A stretch of DNA of 64,000 nucleotides from Pectobacterium fontis (GTDB lineage Bacteria; Pseudomonadota; Gammaproteobacteria; Enterobacterales; Enterobacteriaceae). This document shows, piece by piece, positions 51,487 through 60,775 of this stretch. Numbering within the stretch: position 1 is the stretch's first letter; the number at the start of each line of letters is the position of its first letter. Under the pieces are notes generated by a model. That model made no database searches, was not told the origin of the DNA, and saw nothing but the letters and a program-made list of their open reading frames with translations. The DNA lies in assembly GCF_000803215.1 (NCBI RefSeq), contig NZ_JSXC01000012.1, positions 1 through 64,000 on the forward strand, in the 5' to 3' direction. The position numbers and the translations under genes are program-made.

Positions 51487-51598
51487 ACCCGTGCGTGAAT
51501 TCTGGAAATACGTAGTGGAATAACACGTCGTATCGGGGCAGAGAGGTGATAGCAACTTCTCTGCCTTTACTATGTAGTTAAAACGAAAAGAGAGACGT

Positions 51599-52558
51599 AT
51601 GGCGGAGTACAAGCCAACTATCAAAGCCCCTGGGAAGTATGGCGATATCCTTTTCAGCACGCTGGTAAAACTGGCGGCGCTGGTCACGCTACTGCTGTTG
51701 GGAGGCATCATTGTTTCCCTGATTGTGGCGTCCTGGCCCAGTATCGAAAAGTTCGGTTTTGCCTTCCTGTGGACGAAAGAGTGGGATGCGCCCGCAGAAC
51801 AGTTTGGGGCGCTGGTGCCGATTTACGGCACGATTGTGACCTCACTGATTGCACTGATTATTGCCATCCCGATTAGTTTCGGGATTGCGTTATTTCTGAC
51901 CGAACTGGCACCCGCCTGGCTGAAACGCCCGCTCGGCGTGGCGATTGAACTGCTGGCGGCGATCCCCAGTATTGTTTACGGCATGTGGGGGCTATTCATT
52001 TTTGCTCCGCTGTTTGCTGAATACTTCCAACAGCCTGTGGGCAATGTTCTGTCCGGTATTCCGATTGTTGGCGCGCTGTTCTCCGGCCCGGCGTTTGGCA
52101 TCGGCATTCTGGCGGCGGGTGTCATTCTGGCCATCATGATTATCCCGTACATTGCGGCGGTGATGCGCGATGTGTTTGAACAAACGCCGGTGATGATGAA
52201 AGAGTCGGCCTACGGCATCGGCTGTACGACGTGGGAAGTGATTTGGCGCATCGTACTGCCTTACACCAAAAACGGCGTGATCGGCGGGGTGATGCTGGGA
52301 TTGGGGCGTGCCTTGGGGGAAACCATGGCGGTCACCTTTATCATCGGTAACACCTACCAGCTCGACAGCGCATCGCTGTATATGCCGGGCAACAGTATTA
52401 CCTCTGCACTGGCAAACGAATTCGCCGAAGCCGAATCCGGCCTGCACACCGCGGCGCTGATGGAGCTGGGACTGATTCTATTTGTGATTACCTTTATTGT
52501 TCTGGCGTGTTCAAAGCTGATGGTGATGCGTCTGGCGAAAAATGAGGGGGCGCGCTAA
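51599..52558 (+). CDS. pstC: Phosphate ABC transporter permease PstC
   Basis: Inner-membrane permease of the phosphate importer, 319 aa (E. coli 319), with about six membrane segments. The conserved EAA-type loop is [20 protein letters not shown], followed by [18 protein letters not shown]. The overlap with pstA is one base (taATG). Confidence 0.97.
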   Translation: MAEYKPTIKAPGKYGDILFSTLVKLAALVTLLLLGGIIVSLIVASWPSIEKFGFAFLWTKEWDAPAEQFGALVPIYGTIVTSLIALIIAIPISFGIALFLTELAPAWLKRPLGVAIELLAAIPSIVYGMWGLFIFAPLFAEYFQQPVGNVLSGIPIVGALFSGPAFGIGILAAGVILAIMIIPYIAAVMRDVFEQTPVMMKESAYGIGCTTWEVIWRIVLPYTKNGVIGGVMLGLGRALGETMAVTFIIGNTYQLDSASLYMPGNSITSALANEFAEAESGLHTAALMELGLILFVITFIVLACSKLMVMRLAKNEGAR

Positions 52559-53445
52559 TGGCAACATTAGGCATTGAACAAGAAGCCGAACTGGCACGTA
52601 CGCGACGTAAAATGCAGGCCTGGCGTCGCCAGAAGAACCGTATTGCGCTGTTTTTATCCATGTCCACCATGGCATTCGGCTTGTTCTGGCTGGTTTGGAT
52701 CCTGTTCTCTACCGTGACCCGCGGCGTGGATGGCATGTCGCTGGCACTGTTTACCGAGATGACGCCGCCGCCGAATACGGAAGGTGGCGGGTTGGCGAAT
52801 GCCATCGTCGGGAGCGGTTTGCTGATCCTGTGGGCAACGCTGCTGGGGACGCCGCTGGGCATTATGGCGGGTATCTATCTGGCGGAATACGGTCGGAAAT
52901 CCTGGATCGCTGAAGTGATTCGCTTCATCAACGACATTTTGCTGTCTGCGCCTTCCATCGTCGTGGGCTTGTTTGTCTACACGCTGGTGGTCACGAAGAT
53001 GCAGCACTTCTCCGGTTGGGCGGGGGTGATTGCGCTGGCGTTGTTACAGGTGCCGATTGTGATTCGAACCACCGAGAACATGCTCAAACTGGTGCCGGAT
53101 AGCCTGCGTGAAGCCGCTTACGCGTTGGGTACACCGAAATGGAAAATGATTTCTGCGATTACGCTGAAGGCCTCGGTATCGGGCATCATCACCGGAGTGT
53201 TGCTGGCGATTGCGCGTATTGCCGGGGAAACGGCACCGCTGCTGTTTACGTCGCTGTCGAATCAGTTCTGGAGCACGGATATGATGCATCCGATTGCTAA
53301 CCTGCCGGTCACCATATTCAAGTTTGCCATGAGTCCGTTTATCGAGTGGCAACAGTTGGCCTGGGCTGGGGTTCTGCTGATTACGCTGTGCGTTCTGCTG
53401 CTGAATATTCTGGCGCGTGTTATTTTTTCCGCTAAAAAACAATGA
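52558..53445 (+). CDS. pstA: Phosphate ABC transporter permease PstA
   Basis: Second permease of the phosphate importer, 295 aa (E. coli 296). The cytoplasmic coupling loop [20 protein letters not shown] and [19 protein letters not shown] are family hallmarks. About six membrane segments are predicted. The C-terminal codons (SAKKQ) contain the first unit of an 18-bp-period GCTAAAAAC array that continues into the gap before pstB. Confidence 0.97.
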   Translation: MATLGIEQEAELARTRRKMQAWRRQKNRIALFLSMSTMAFGLFWLVWILFSTVTRGVDGMSLALFTEMTPPPNTEGGGLANAIVGSGLLILWATLLGTPLGIMAGIYLAEYGRKSWIAEVIRFINDILLSAPSIVVGLFVYTLVVTKMQHFSGWAGVIALALLQVPIVIRTTENMLKLVPDSLREAAYALGTPKWKMISAITLKASVSGIITGVLLAIARIAGETAPLLFTSLSNQFWSTDMMHPIANLPVTIFKFAMSPFIEWQQLAWAGVLLITLCVLLLNILARVIFSAKKQ

Positions 53446-53493
53446 GTTGCTAAAAACAGTTGATTTGCTAAAAACCGTCATTAGCGTAAAAAC
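53431..53493 (+). repeat. Short tandem array with 18-bp period between pstA and pstB
   Basis: GCTAAAAA(A)C occurs at 53431, 53449 and 53467, with a degenerate GCGTAAAAAC at 53484: four units spaced 17-18 bp apart. The first is inside pstA and the rest are in the 103-bp pstA-pstB gap. Origin by slippage is likely. Confidence 0.7.
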
Positions 53494-53533
53494 ACTAAAT
53501 AAATTCAAGGCGTTGCCAGTCATCGCCAGGTAA

Positions 53534-54325
<792 letters not shown>

Positions 54326-54338
54326 TTAGGAAAGCATC

Positions 54339-55067
54339 ATGGATAATCTGAATCTGAACAAACACATTTCCGGTCAGTTTAACGCCGAACTGGAACATAT
54401 CCGTACGCAGGTCCTGACCATGGGCGGGCTGGTAGAGCAGCAACTGAGTGACGCGATTACCGCCATGCATAATCAGGATGCGGAACTGGCGCAGCGGGTT
54501 ATTGAAGGTGACGCCAAGGTTAACATGATGGAAGTGGCGATTGATGAAGCCTGCGTGCGCATTATTGCGAAACGTCAGCCGACTGCCAGCGATCTCCGTC
54601 TGGTGATGGCGATCATCAAAACCATTTCTGAACTGGAGCGTATCGGCGACGTGGCGGATAAAATCTGTCGCACTGCGCTGGAGAAATTCTCCCATCAGCA
54701 TCAGCCGCTGCTGGTGAGTCTGGAATCATTAGGTCGCCACACCGTACAGATGCTGCATGACGTGCTGGATGCCTTTGCCCGCATGGATCTGGAAGAAGCG
54801 ATCCGTATTTATCGTGAAGATAAAAAAGTCGATAAAGAGTATGAAGGGATCGTGCGTCAGTTGATGACGCATATGATGGAAGATACGCGCACTATCCCCA
54901 GCGTGCTGACTGCACTGTTCTGCGCCCGTTCTATCGAGCGCATCGGCGACCGTTGCCAGAACATCTGCGAATTTATCTTCTATTTTGTTAAAGGTCAGGA
55001 CTTCCGTCACCTCGGTGGCGATGCGCTGGAAAAGCTGCTGGCGCAGAAAGATAAAGCGCAAGAGTAA
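54339..55067 (+). CDS. phoU: Phosphate signalling regulator PhoU
   Basis: Helical cytoplasmic protein, 242 aa, that links the Pst transporter to PhoR/PhoB and lowers phosphate uptake when phosphate is plentiful. Two PhoU repeats are visible, each with the metal-binding ExxxD-type motif: [18 protein letters not shown] (first) and [19 protein letters not shown] (second). It is the last gene of pstSCAB-phoU. A dispersed hairpin repeat follows at 55081. Confidence 0.97.
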   Translation: MDNLNLNKHISGQFNAELEHIRTQVLTMGGLVEQQLSDAITAMHNQDAELAQRVIEGDAKVNMMEVAIDEACVRIIAKRQPTASDLRLVMAIIKTISELERIGDVADKICRTALEKFSHQHQPLLVSLESLGRHTVQMLHDVLDAFARMDLEEAIRIYREDKKVDKEYEGIVRQLMTHMMEDTRTIPSVLTALFCARSIERIGDRCQNICEFIFYFVKGQDFRHLGGDALEKLLAQKDKAQE

Positions 55068-55080
55068 GCTCGTTTTCTTG

Positions 55081-55157
55081 TATTTAGGGGAAACACGGTG
55101 ATGAGGTTCCCGCAGGGATGCCTCACACCGTGGTAGCCCCGGTATCTCGATCCGTAA
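55081..55157 (+). repeat. Dispersed hairpin repeat A, copy 2
   Basis: In the convergent gap between phoU and ydcN. TAGGGGAAACACGGTGATGA, then GGTTCCCGCAGGGATGCC, then TCACACCGTGGTAG, then TATCTCGATCC. The stem pair is CACGGTG/CACCGTG where copy 1 has CACGGGG/CCCCGTG, a compensatory change that keeps the hairpin. Confidence 0.78.
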
Positions 55158-55162
55158 ACGGT

Positions 55163-55750
55163 CTACATTTCTGCTTGCAGGGCGTTATTTTTGTCAGGGT
55201 AGTGAATCAGATCGTGGAAGCGCGCTGTGGTCGCGGCAGGGTTGTGGTAGCGGTGCTCTCTGTCAGCGGCAAAGCGCAGGGCGTCACCGACGGACAACCT
55301 GTGCGTCTGCCCATCAACGGTAATGTCCAGTTGTCCCTCCAGCACAATAATATGCTCGATCACCCCGTTCTCATGCGCTGATGAGGCACTGCTGGCTCCC
55401 GCCGCCAGCTCAATAACCAACATATCGAAACGCAGTTTTTCGTCAAAGGGGAAAAGTGGCACAACGTGCATTCCCGCCTTGTTTTCCCTGAATGCTACCC
55501 CCGCGCCTGAGCGATACGTCACGTTTTCCTGCGCGAGCGTCGGCTCAATGAAGGTGGAAAACGCCACATTCATACCGGTCGCAATTTTCCACAGCGTGGC
55601 GACCGTCGGACTGGATTCTCCGCGCTCGATCTGACCCAGCATCGCTTTACTCACGCGCGTTTCTTCAGACGCGCGCGTGAGGCTCCAGCCTTTCTCGTGT
55701 CTCAGCGTTTTCAAGGTATTGCCAATACGGCTGGTAAGTTCATCGGACAT
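55163..55750 (-). CDS. ydcN: XRE-family regulator with cupin domain (YdcN/SutR type)
   Basis: DNA-binding regulator, 195 aa. The N-terminal helix-turn-helix (about 8-60: LKTLRHEKGWSLTRASEETR, VSKAMLGQIERGESSPTVAT) is followed by a cupin domain (about 105-190: HENGVIEHIIVLEGQLDITV, GDALRFAADREHRYHN). Close to E. coli YdcN (SutR), which also neighbours ydcO and affects sulfur-utilisation genes. It is divergent from ydcO, and a perfect palindrome lies between them. Start ATG at 55750; a TTG at 55753 is less likely. Confidence 0.85.
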   Translation of the reverse strand: MSDELTSRIGNTLKTLRHEKGWSLTRASEETRVSKAMLGQIERGESSPTVATLWKIATGMNVAFSTFIEPTLAQENVTYRSGAGVAFRENKAGMHVVPLFPFDEKLRFDMLVIELAAGASSASSAHENGVIEHIIVLEGQLDITVDGQTHRLSVGDALRFAADREHRYHNPAATTARFHDLIHYPDKNNALQAEM

Positions 55751-55768
55751 CAATGCTGACTCCTGCTT

Positions 55769-55822
55769 GTGCGTTATAGCAGCACAATGCTAGGTTAATG
55801 TTTTCTGTGCGTTATAACGCAC
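55769..55822. promoter_or_regulatory. Candidate YdcN operators between ydcN and ydcO
   Basis: A perfect 16-bp palindrome GTGCGTTATAACGCAC lies at 55807-55822. Its half GTGCGTTATA recurs in direct orientation at 55769-55778, followed by a partial GCAC. The 38-bp spacing and location in the 94-bp divergent gap point to YdcN control of both genes. Confidence 0.6.
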
Positions 55823-55844
55823 GATAAAGGTAGGATACTAAACC

Positions 55845-57029
55845 ATGTCAGCGTCATTTGCGCGAAAAGATGTCACCTTTTCGACTATCATCGCCGGTTT
55901 TGTTGCGGTGCTGGTGGGCTACACCAGTTCGGCCGCCATCATTTTTCAGGCGGCGGCGGCGGCGGGTGCCAGTGCAGAACAGATCGGTGGCTGGCTAAGT
56001 ATGCTGGGGATCGCCCAGGGACTGGCCTCCATTAGCCTGTCATTGTATTACCGTGCGCCGGTACTGGCGGCGTGGTCAACGCCGGGGGCAGCACTGTTAG
56101 TCACCAGCTTACCGGGTACTTCGATCAATGAGGCGATTGGCGTGTTCCTGTTTGCCTCCGCGCTTATCTTTATTTGTGGCGTCACCGGTTTGTTTGCCCG
56201 TCTGATGAATGTGATCCCACAGGCCATTTCTGCTGCGATGCTGGCGGGGATTTTGCTGCGCTTCGGTGCGGATGCCTTTCTTTCCCTGCAACAAGATTTC
56301 TGGCTGGCTTTCACAATGTGCGTGGCCTATTTGCTCAGCCGTCGGCTACTACCTCGTTTTGCCATCGTTCTGACGCTACTTGCTGGCTTGCTGCTGGCGT
56401 TATGTCGTGGACAAATTGCGCTCTCTGATTCACCGCTGGTGTTCGCCGTACCGGCGTTTATTACGCCACATTTCTCGTGGGCGTCTCTGCTGGGCGTTGG
56501 GATCCCCTTTTTCATTGTCACTATGGCGTCGCAGAACGCGCCGGGCGTTGCCACGCTGAAAGCCGCTGGCTATCAGGTTCCCGTTTCACCGCTGATTGCC
56601 GTTACCGCCTTAATCGCGATGATATTGACGCCGTTCGGTGGCTTTTCCGTGTGTATCGCCGCGATTACCGCGGCAATCTGTATGGGGCCAGATGTACATC
56701 CCGATCCGAAGAAACGCTACCTTGCCGCTGTCGCTGCTGGTGGATTTTATCTGCTGGCGGGGGTTTTCGGTGGATCGATTGGACAGCTTTTCTCGGCATT
56801 ACCGCAGCCATTGATTCATGCTATCGCAGGTCTGGCACTGCTGAGCACCATTTCAGGCAGCTTGTATCGCGCGTTACTGGATGAAGCACAGCGCGATGCG
56901 GCGGTGGTTACATTCTTGATTACCGCCTCAGGGTTAACGCTATGGGGGATCGGGGCGGCATTTTGGGGACTGATTGGTGGGATGATGACCTGGTTTATTC
57001 TTTCAGCTTACGCTAACAAGGCTCATTGA
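55845..57029 (+). CDS. ydcO: BenE-family transporter YdcO
   Basis: Inner-membrane transporter of the benzoate/H+ symporter (BenE) family, 394 aa, with about 10-12 membrane segments. The conserved AAAGASAEQIGGWLSMLGIA and STPGAALLVTS are near the N-terminus, and VTMASQNAPGVATLKAAGY and GGFSVCIAAITAAICMGPD in the middle. Its E. coli counterpart YdcO lies next to ydcN. The substrate is not determined by the sequence; benzoate is only the family name. Confidence 0.85.
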   Translation: MSASFARKDVTFSTIIAGFVAVLVGYTSSAAIIFQAAAAAGASAEQIGGWLSMLGIAQGLASISLSLYYRAPVLAAWSTPGAALLVTSLPGTSINEAIGVFLFASALIFICGVTGLFARLMNVIPQAISAAMLAGILLRFGADAFLSLQQDFWLAFTMCVAYLLSRRLLPRFAIVLTLLAGLLLALCRGQIALSDSPLVFAVPAFITPHFSWASLLGVGIPFFIVTMASQNAPGVATLKAAGYQVPVSPLIAVTALIAMILTPFGGFSVCIAAITAAICMGPDVHPDPKKRYLAAVAAGGFYLLAGVFGGSIGQLFSALPQPLIHAIAGLALLSTISGSLYRALLDEAQRDAAVVTFLITASGLTLWGIGAAFWGLIGGMMTWFILSAYANKAH

Positions 57030-57153
57030 GTCAGGATAATCTGCCAGAATAGCAAAGTAACATCAGGTTATATTATAGCTGTTTATGTTATTTCCCGCGT
57101 TTTCATCCTGCTGATAGCCTGCGGTTAATAAAGGCATAATTAAGGGGCAGGGA

Positions 57154-57990
57154 ATGAAAAAGCAGATTTTGACAGTGACGTTATTGGCTGGTTTGGCATC
57201 TGTTTCCGGTGCTGCACAGGCCGACAAACTGGATGATATTCAGAAGGCGGGTGTGGTGAAAATTGCTGTTTTCGACAGTAATCCGCCGTTTGGCTATGTC
57301 GATCCACAGAGTAAAAAGCTGGTGGGTTATGACGTCGATATCGCCGAGGCAATCGGCAAGGCGCTGGGCGTGAAGGTTGAGCTGCGTGCGACCAACCCGG
57401 CTAACCGTATTCCGTTGTTAAGTTCGCAGAAAGTTGACCTGATCGCTGCGAACTTCACCATCACCGATGAGCGTGCCAAGCAGGTTAACTTCAGTATTCC
57501 TTATTTCGCTACCGGACAAAAATTCATCGCCCGTAAAGGCGTGCTGAAAACGCCGGAAGACATTAAAACGCTGCGCATCGGTGCGGATAAAGGCACCGTA
57601 CAGGAAATTACCCTGCGTGAGCATTATCCAACCGCCAAAGTGATTTCCTACGACGATACGCCGCTGGCCTTCGCCGCGTTGCGTAACGGCAACGTGCAGG
57701 CCATCACGCAGGATGACGCCAAGCTGGTCGGCCTGTTGGCTAACGTACCTGATGCCCAGAAGGCGGAGTTTGAAATTTCTCCGTTCAGCATCACCAAAGA
57801 GTATCAGGGGATCGGGATTCCGAAGGGTGAAGAGCGCCTGACGGCAAAAATTAACGAGACGCTGATTAATCTGGAAAAACAGGGCGAAGCGAAGACCTTC
57901 TATGACCGCTGGTTTGGGCCAAACACGAAATCGGCTCAACCGCGTGGCGACTTCACCTTTGCCCCGTTGGATCAGCAACCGAAATCCTGA
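57154..57990 (+). CDS. Polar amino-acid ABC transporter substrate-binding protein
   Basis: Periplasmic family-3 binding protein, 278 aa. The signal peptide MKKQILTVTLLAGLASVSGA ends near AQA. The mature domain has AVFDSNPPFGYVDPQSKKLV, GYDVDIAEAIGKALGVKVEL and AANFTITDERAKQVNFSIPY, all typical of polar amino-acid receptors. The N-terminal pattern suggests a glutamate/aspartate- or cystine-type ligand, but the specificity cannot be fixed. A hairpin separates it from the two permease genes. Confidence 0.85.
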   Translation: MKKQILTVTLLAGLASVSGAAQADKLDDIQKAGVVKIAVFDSNPPFGYVDPQSKKLVGYDVDIAEAIGKALGVKVELRATNPANRIPLLSSQKVDLIAANFTITDERAKQVNFSIPYFATGQKFIARKGVLKTPEDIKTLRIGADKGTVQEITLREHYPTAKVISYDDTPLAFAALRNGNVQAITQDDAKLVGLLANVPDAQKAEFEISPFSITKEYQGIGIPKGEERLTAKINETLINLEKQGEAKTFYDRWFGPNTKSAQPRGDFTFAPLDQQPKS

Positions 57991-58019
57991 TCGCTGATAC
58001 CTTCAGTGCGACGATCCCC

Positions 58020-58050
58020 GCCCTCTGCCTCGCAGAGGGCATTTCTATTT
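58020..58050 (+). terminator. Stem-loop between binding protein and permease genes
   Basis: GCCCTCTGC, loop CTC, GCAGAGGGC (9-bp perfect stem), then ATTTCTATTT. It is 29 bp after the binding-protein stop and likely acts as a partial terminator or mRNA stabiliser, so that more binding protein than permease is made. Confidence 0.7.
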
Positions 58051-58085
58051 ATGTCTCAGAATAATGACAAAGAGAGAGAAAACGT

Positions 58086-58829
58086 ATGGATACGGTGCTG
58101 CACTCGCTTGAGTCGTGGCTGTTGGCGCCTCAGTATCTCATCTGGCTATGGCACGGCTTTCTGATCACACTGGGGATTTCCCTTAGTGCTATCGTCCTGT
58201 CTACGCTGTTGGGTTTTTTGCTGGCGGCAGCCAGAGACAGCCAGATTCGGGTGCTGAGCGGCGTCGTGGTCGCTTACAGCTCGCTATTTCGTAATACGCC
58301 GCTGTTGGTGCAGCTATTTTTCTGGTATTTCGGTGCTGGACAACTGTTTCCTTCAGCGATGATGCAGTGGCTGAACACTCCCCATGCTATTTCTCTATTG
58401 GGCATGACATTCGCGTGGCCCTCTTTTGAATTTCTGGCGGGGTTGGCTGGGCTGACGCTCTATTCCTGCGCGTTTATTGCCGAAGAGATTCGCTCTGGTA
58501 TTCGCGGTGTGGCGCGCGGGCAGAAGTACGCGGCGCATGCTCTGGGGTTAACCGGCTGGCAATCCATGCGCTATGTGGTGCTGCCGCAGGCATTAAAAAT
58601 CGCCCTGCCGCCGCTGCTGGGGCAATACATGAATATCATTAAGAACTCGTCGCTGACGATGGCGATTGGTGTCGCTGAATTGTCTTACGCCTCGCGTCAG
58701 GTGGAAACGGAAACCTTACGCACGTTTCAGGCGTTTGGCGTAGCGACGGTGTTGTACATCGTGATTATTGCCGTGATGGAAGGCTGGGGCATGTGGCGTC
58801 AGCAGCGCCGTCTGGCGGAGAAACATTGA
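58086..58829 (+). CDS. Amino-acid ABC transporter permease 1
   Basis: HisM/GltJ-type permease, 247 aa, with about five membrane segments. The family EAA loop AAHALGLTGWQSMRYVVLPQ is near residue 156, followed by ALPPLLGQYMNIIKNSSLTM. It pairs with permease 2 directly after it, which begins one base later. No ATP-binding gene lies alongside. Confidence 0.88.
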   Translation: MDTVLHSLESWLLAPQYLIWLWHGFLITLGISLSAIVLSTLLGFLLAAARDSQIRVLSGVVVAYSSLFRNTPLLVQLFFWYFGAGQLFPSAMMQWLNTPHAISLLGMTFAWPSFEFLAGLAGLTLYSCAFIAEEIRSGIRGVARGQKYAAHALGLTGWQSMRYVVLPQALKIALPPLLGQYMNIIKNSSLTMAIGVAELSYASRQVETETLRTFQAFGVATVLYIVIIAVMEGWGMWRQQRRLAEKH

Positions 58830-58830
58830 G

Positions 58831-59559
58831 ATGGATTTTACCGTTATCACCGATAATCTCGGCTATTTGATGTGGGGCACGTTCCCGGATGGCCCGCTGG
58901 GTGGCGCGGCGCTGACGCTGGTGATGAGCCTGCTGGCGGGTATCGCTTCTGCCGTTCTGGGGACAATTTTGGGCGTGGCGCTGGCGATGTCTCGGGGCGT
59001 TTGGAGTGCGCTGTTGGCGATGCTGCTGGGATTCTTCCGTGCGATCCCTGTCATCATGCTGATTTTTTGGACGTATTTTCTATTGCCAATCGTTTTTGGT
59101 GTCGATATCCCTGAAATCACCACCGTGGTATGCGCGCTGGCGCTGATCGCCTCGGCCTATCTGGCACACGCGGTGAAGGCGGGCATTGTCGCCATCGGGC
59201 GCGGTCAGTGGCAGGCTGGACTCTCGCTGGGGCTAAGCCGCTGGCAGGTGTTGTGGCAGATAGTCCTGCCGCAGGCATTGCGGATGATGGTGCCTTCCTT
59301 CATTAACCAGTGGATTTCCCTGATTAAAGACACTTCGCTGGCCTACATTGTTGGCGTTGGCGAACTGACGTTTCTCGCCACGCAGGTCAATAACCGCAGC
59401 ATGGTCTACCCGATGGAGGTTTTCCTGTTTGTCGCGCTGGTCTACTTTGTGTTTTGCCTGTCGCTGGAACTGCTGGCTAACGGGATTAACGCCCGTTTTA
59501 ACCCGCAGGAAAAGCAGCCGAAGCGCCGTTTGCTGTGGTGGCGGAATAAGCCAGCCTGA
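58831..59559 (+). CDS. Amino-acid ABC transporter permease 2
   Basis: HisM/GltK-type permease, 242 aa, with about five membrane segments. The EAA loop AGLSLGLSRWQVLWQIVLPQ is near residue 130, then MMVPSFINQWISLIKDTSLA. It is the last gene of this small operon, which would normally be followed or preceded by an ATPase gene; none is present between it and yieH on either strand. Confidence 0.88.
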   Translation: MDFTVITDNLGYLMWGTFPDGPLGGAALTLVMSLLAGIASAVLGTILGVALAMSRGVWSALLAMLLGFFRAIPVIMLIFWTYFLLPIVFGVDIPEITTVVCALALIASAYLAHAVKAGIVAIGRGQWQAGLSLGLSRWQVLWQIVLPQALRMMVPSFINQWISLIKDTSLAYIVGVGELTFLATQVNNRSMVYPMEVFLFVALVYFVFCLSLELLANGINARFNPQEKQPKRRLLWWRNKPA

Positions 59560-59734
59560 GAATGCAGATTGCCGACAAACCTATTTGCAGAACGAAAACG
59601 GGATTAACGGAATAGAAGAGTAAAGCGTTTGCGCCATGGATGGCGCAAGCCGAGCTTACATGGATGTACTTGCAGCGTCTTTACGATCTATCCGTTACTC
59701 CCGCTCGGCAACCTTAAACCAGCCTTTTTGTGGT

Positions 59735-60406
59735 TTATTCCTGTGCAGTGATATTCCAGCCTTTTTCACGCCAGATCTGCGGCAGTTCGCGTATATCATC
59801 GAACATCGTGACCAGCGGGTGATGGATGGGCTGGTTGTGAGGATCGGCACAGTAATAGAACACCGGGATACCCGCCGCGATGCCAGCCTGCACGCCCGCC
59901 GCGGAATCTTCCACCAGAATGCAGTGCTCAATGGGGATCTGTAACTGCTCGGCCGCGTGATACAGCACAGCCGGATCGGGCTTCCATTTTTTCAGATCGT
60001 AGCCGCTATAGAGATGGTCGCCAAACAGATCGAGCATCTGTGTCAGGCCGAGCGAGTGCTGCATCTTACTGACCGGGCCGTTGGACACCACGGCCATCGG
60101 GACGGTGATAGACTGCACTAGCTTACGCGCGCCCTCGATAGGTTGCAGAGACTCATCGAACAGACGCTTCACTTCTTGGCGGAAATGACGCTCCGCGTCT
60201 TCTACCGATACGGTTAAACCATGCTGCTGGCTGATACGAGCAATAATTTCGTACAGCTTCACGCCCTTGTAGGTTTTTATCACCTCCTCCAGCGATAAAT
60301 TCAGCCCATAGGGGATGAAGATATTCACATAAGCCTGACAACACAGCACTTCGCTATCAACTAACGTGCCATCACAGTCGAAGAAGACGCATTCAATACG
60401 GGGCAT
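59735..60406 (-). CDS. yieH: HAD-family sugar-phosphate phosphatase YieH
   Basis: Haloacid-dehalogenase-like phosphatase, 223 aa; the E. coli counterpart dephosphorylates 6-phosphogluconate. Motif I FFDCDGTLVDSE holds the nucleophile Asp10 and Asp12. VVSNGPVSKM is motif II. KWKPDPAVLYHAAEQL is motif III, and ILVEDSAAGVQAGIAAG motif IV. In E. coli yieH, yieG (adeP) and yieE form the same neighbourhood. The frame opens at 60412, but the ATG at 60406 (MPRIECVFFD) is preferred. Confidence 0.92.
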   Translation of the reverse strand: MPRIECVFFDCDGTLVDSEVLCCQAYVNIFIPYGLNLSLEEVIKTYKGVKLYEIIARISQQHGLTVSVEDAERHFRQEVKRLFDESLQPIEGARKLVQSITVPMAVVSNGPVSKMQHSLGLTQMLDLFGDHLYSGYDLKKWKPDPAVLYHAAEQLQIPIEHCILVEDSAAGVQAGIAAGIPVFYYCADPHNQPIHHPLVTMFDDIRELPQIWREKGWNITAQE

Positions 60407-60455
60407 GACCAATCCTTATCGATAAAATAAAAGCAGATACCCTAATGCTGGCTGT

Positions 60456-60533
60456 TTAAGAACCGAGATACACGGAACGACCACGGTGCGAGGCTTCCCT
60501 GCGGGAACCTCATCCCCGTGTTTCTCCTAATAA
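60456..60533 (-). repeat. Dispersed hairpin repeat A, copy 3 (inverted)
   Basis: In the divergent yieH-adeP gap. The reverse complement reads TTATTAGGAGAAACACGGG, then GATGAGGTTCCCGCAGGGA, then AGCCTCGCACCGTGGTCG, then ATCTCGGTTCTTAA, matching copy 1 and copy 2. The rest of this 369-bp gap (60407-60775) holds a short ORF (60660-60713) and presumably the adeP promoter. Confidence 0.75.
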
Positions 60534-60659
60534 TAGGCTTAAGTGAGCAGCATTAAGCGGATAACCCTACTTTAACCAATTGACCCGATATTGCGACCTA
60601 CAAAGCTATGTTTAGCGCTATCTTGCATAAAATCAGGGGGATTTAACCGAGAGAAAACG

Positions 60660-60713
60660 ATGACGTTAATAGGTTCTTCTTATTCGATGAAAAAAAGCGT
60701 GGAATCGACGTAA
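60660..60713 (+). CDS. Possible 17-residue leader ORF before adeP
   Basis: Reads MTLIGSSYSMKKSVEST then stop, preceded by GAGAGA at a usable distance, and followed by a weak AAAAC/GTTTT stem (60714-60729) 62 bp before adeP. It has no purine-specific feature. It is kept only as a possible upstream ORF and may be chance. Confidence 0.2.
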   Translation: MTLIGSSYSMKKSVEST

Positions 60714-60775
60714 AAACGCCGTGTTTTGTTATAGGATACCCGACGACAGTTATTCCCTTCTTTGGATTGTTACGC

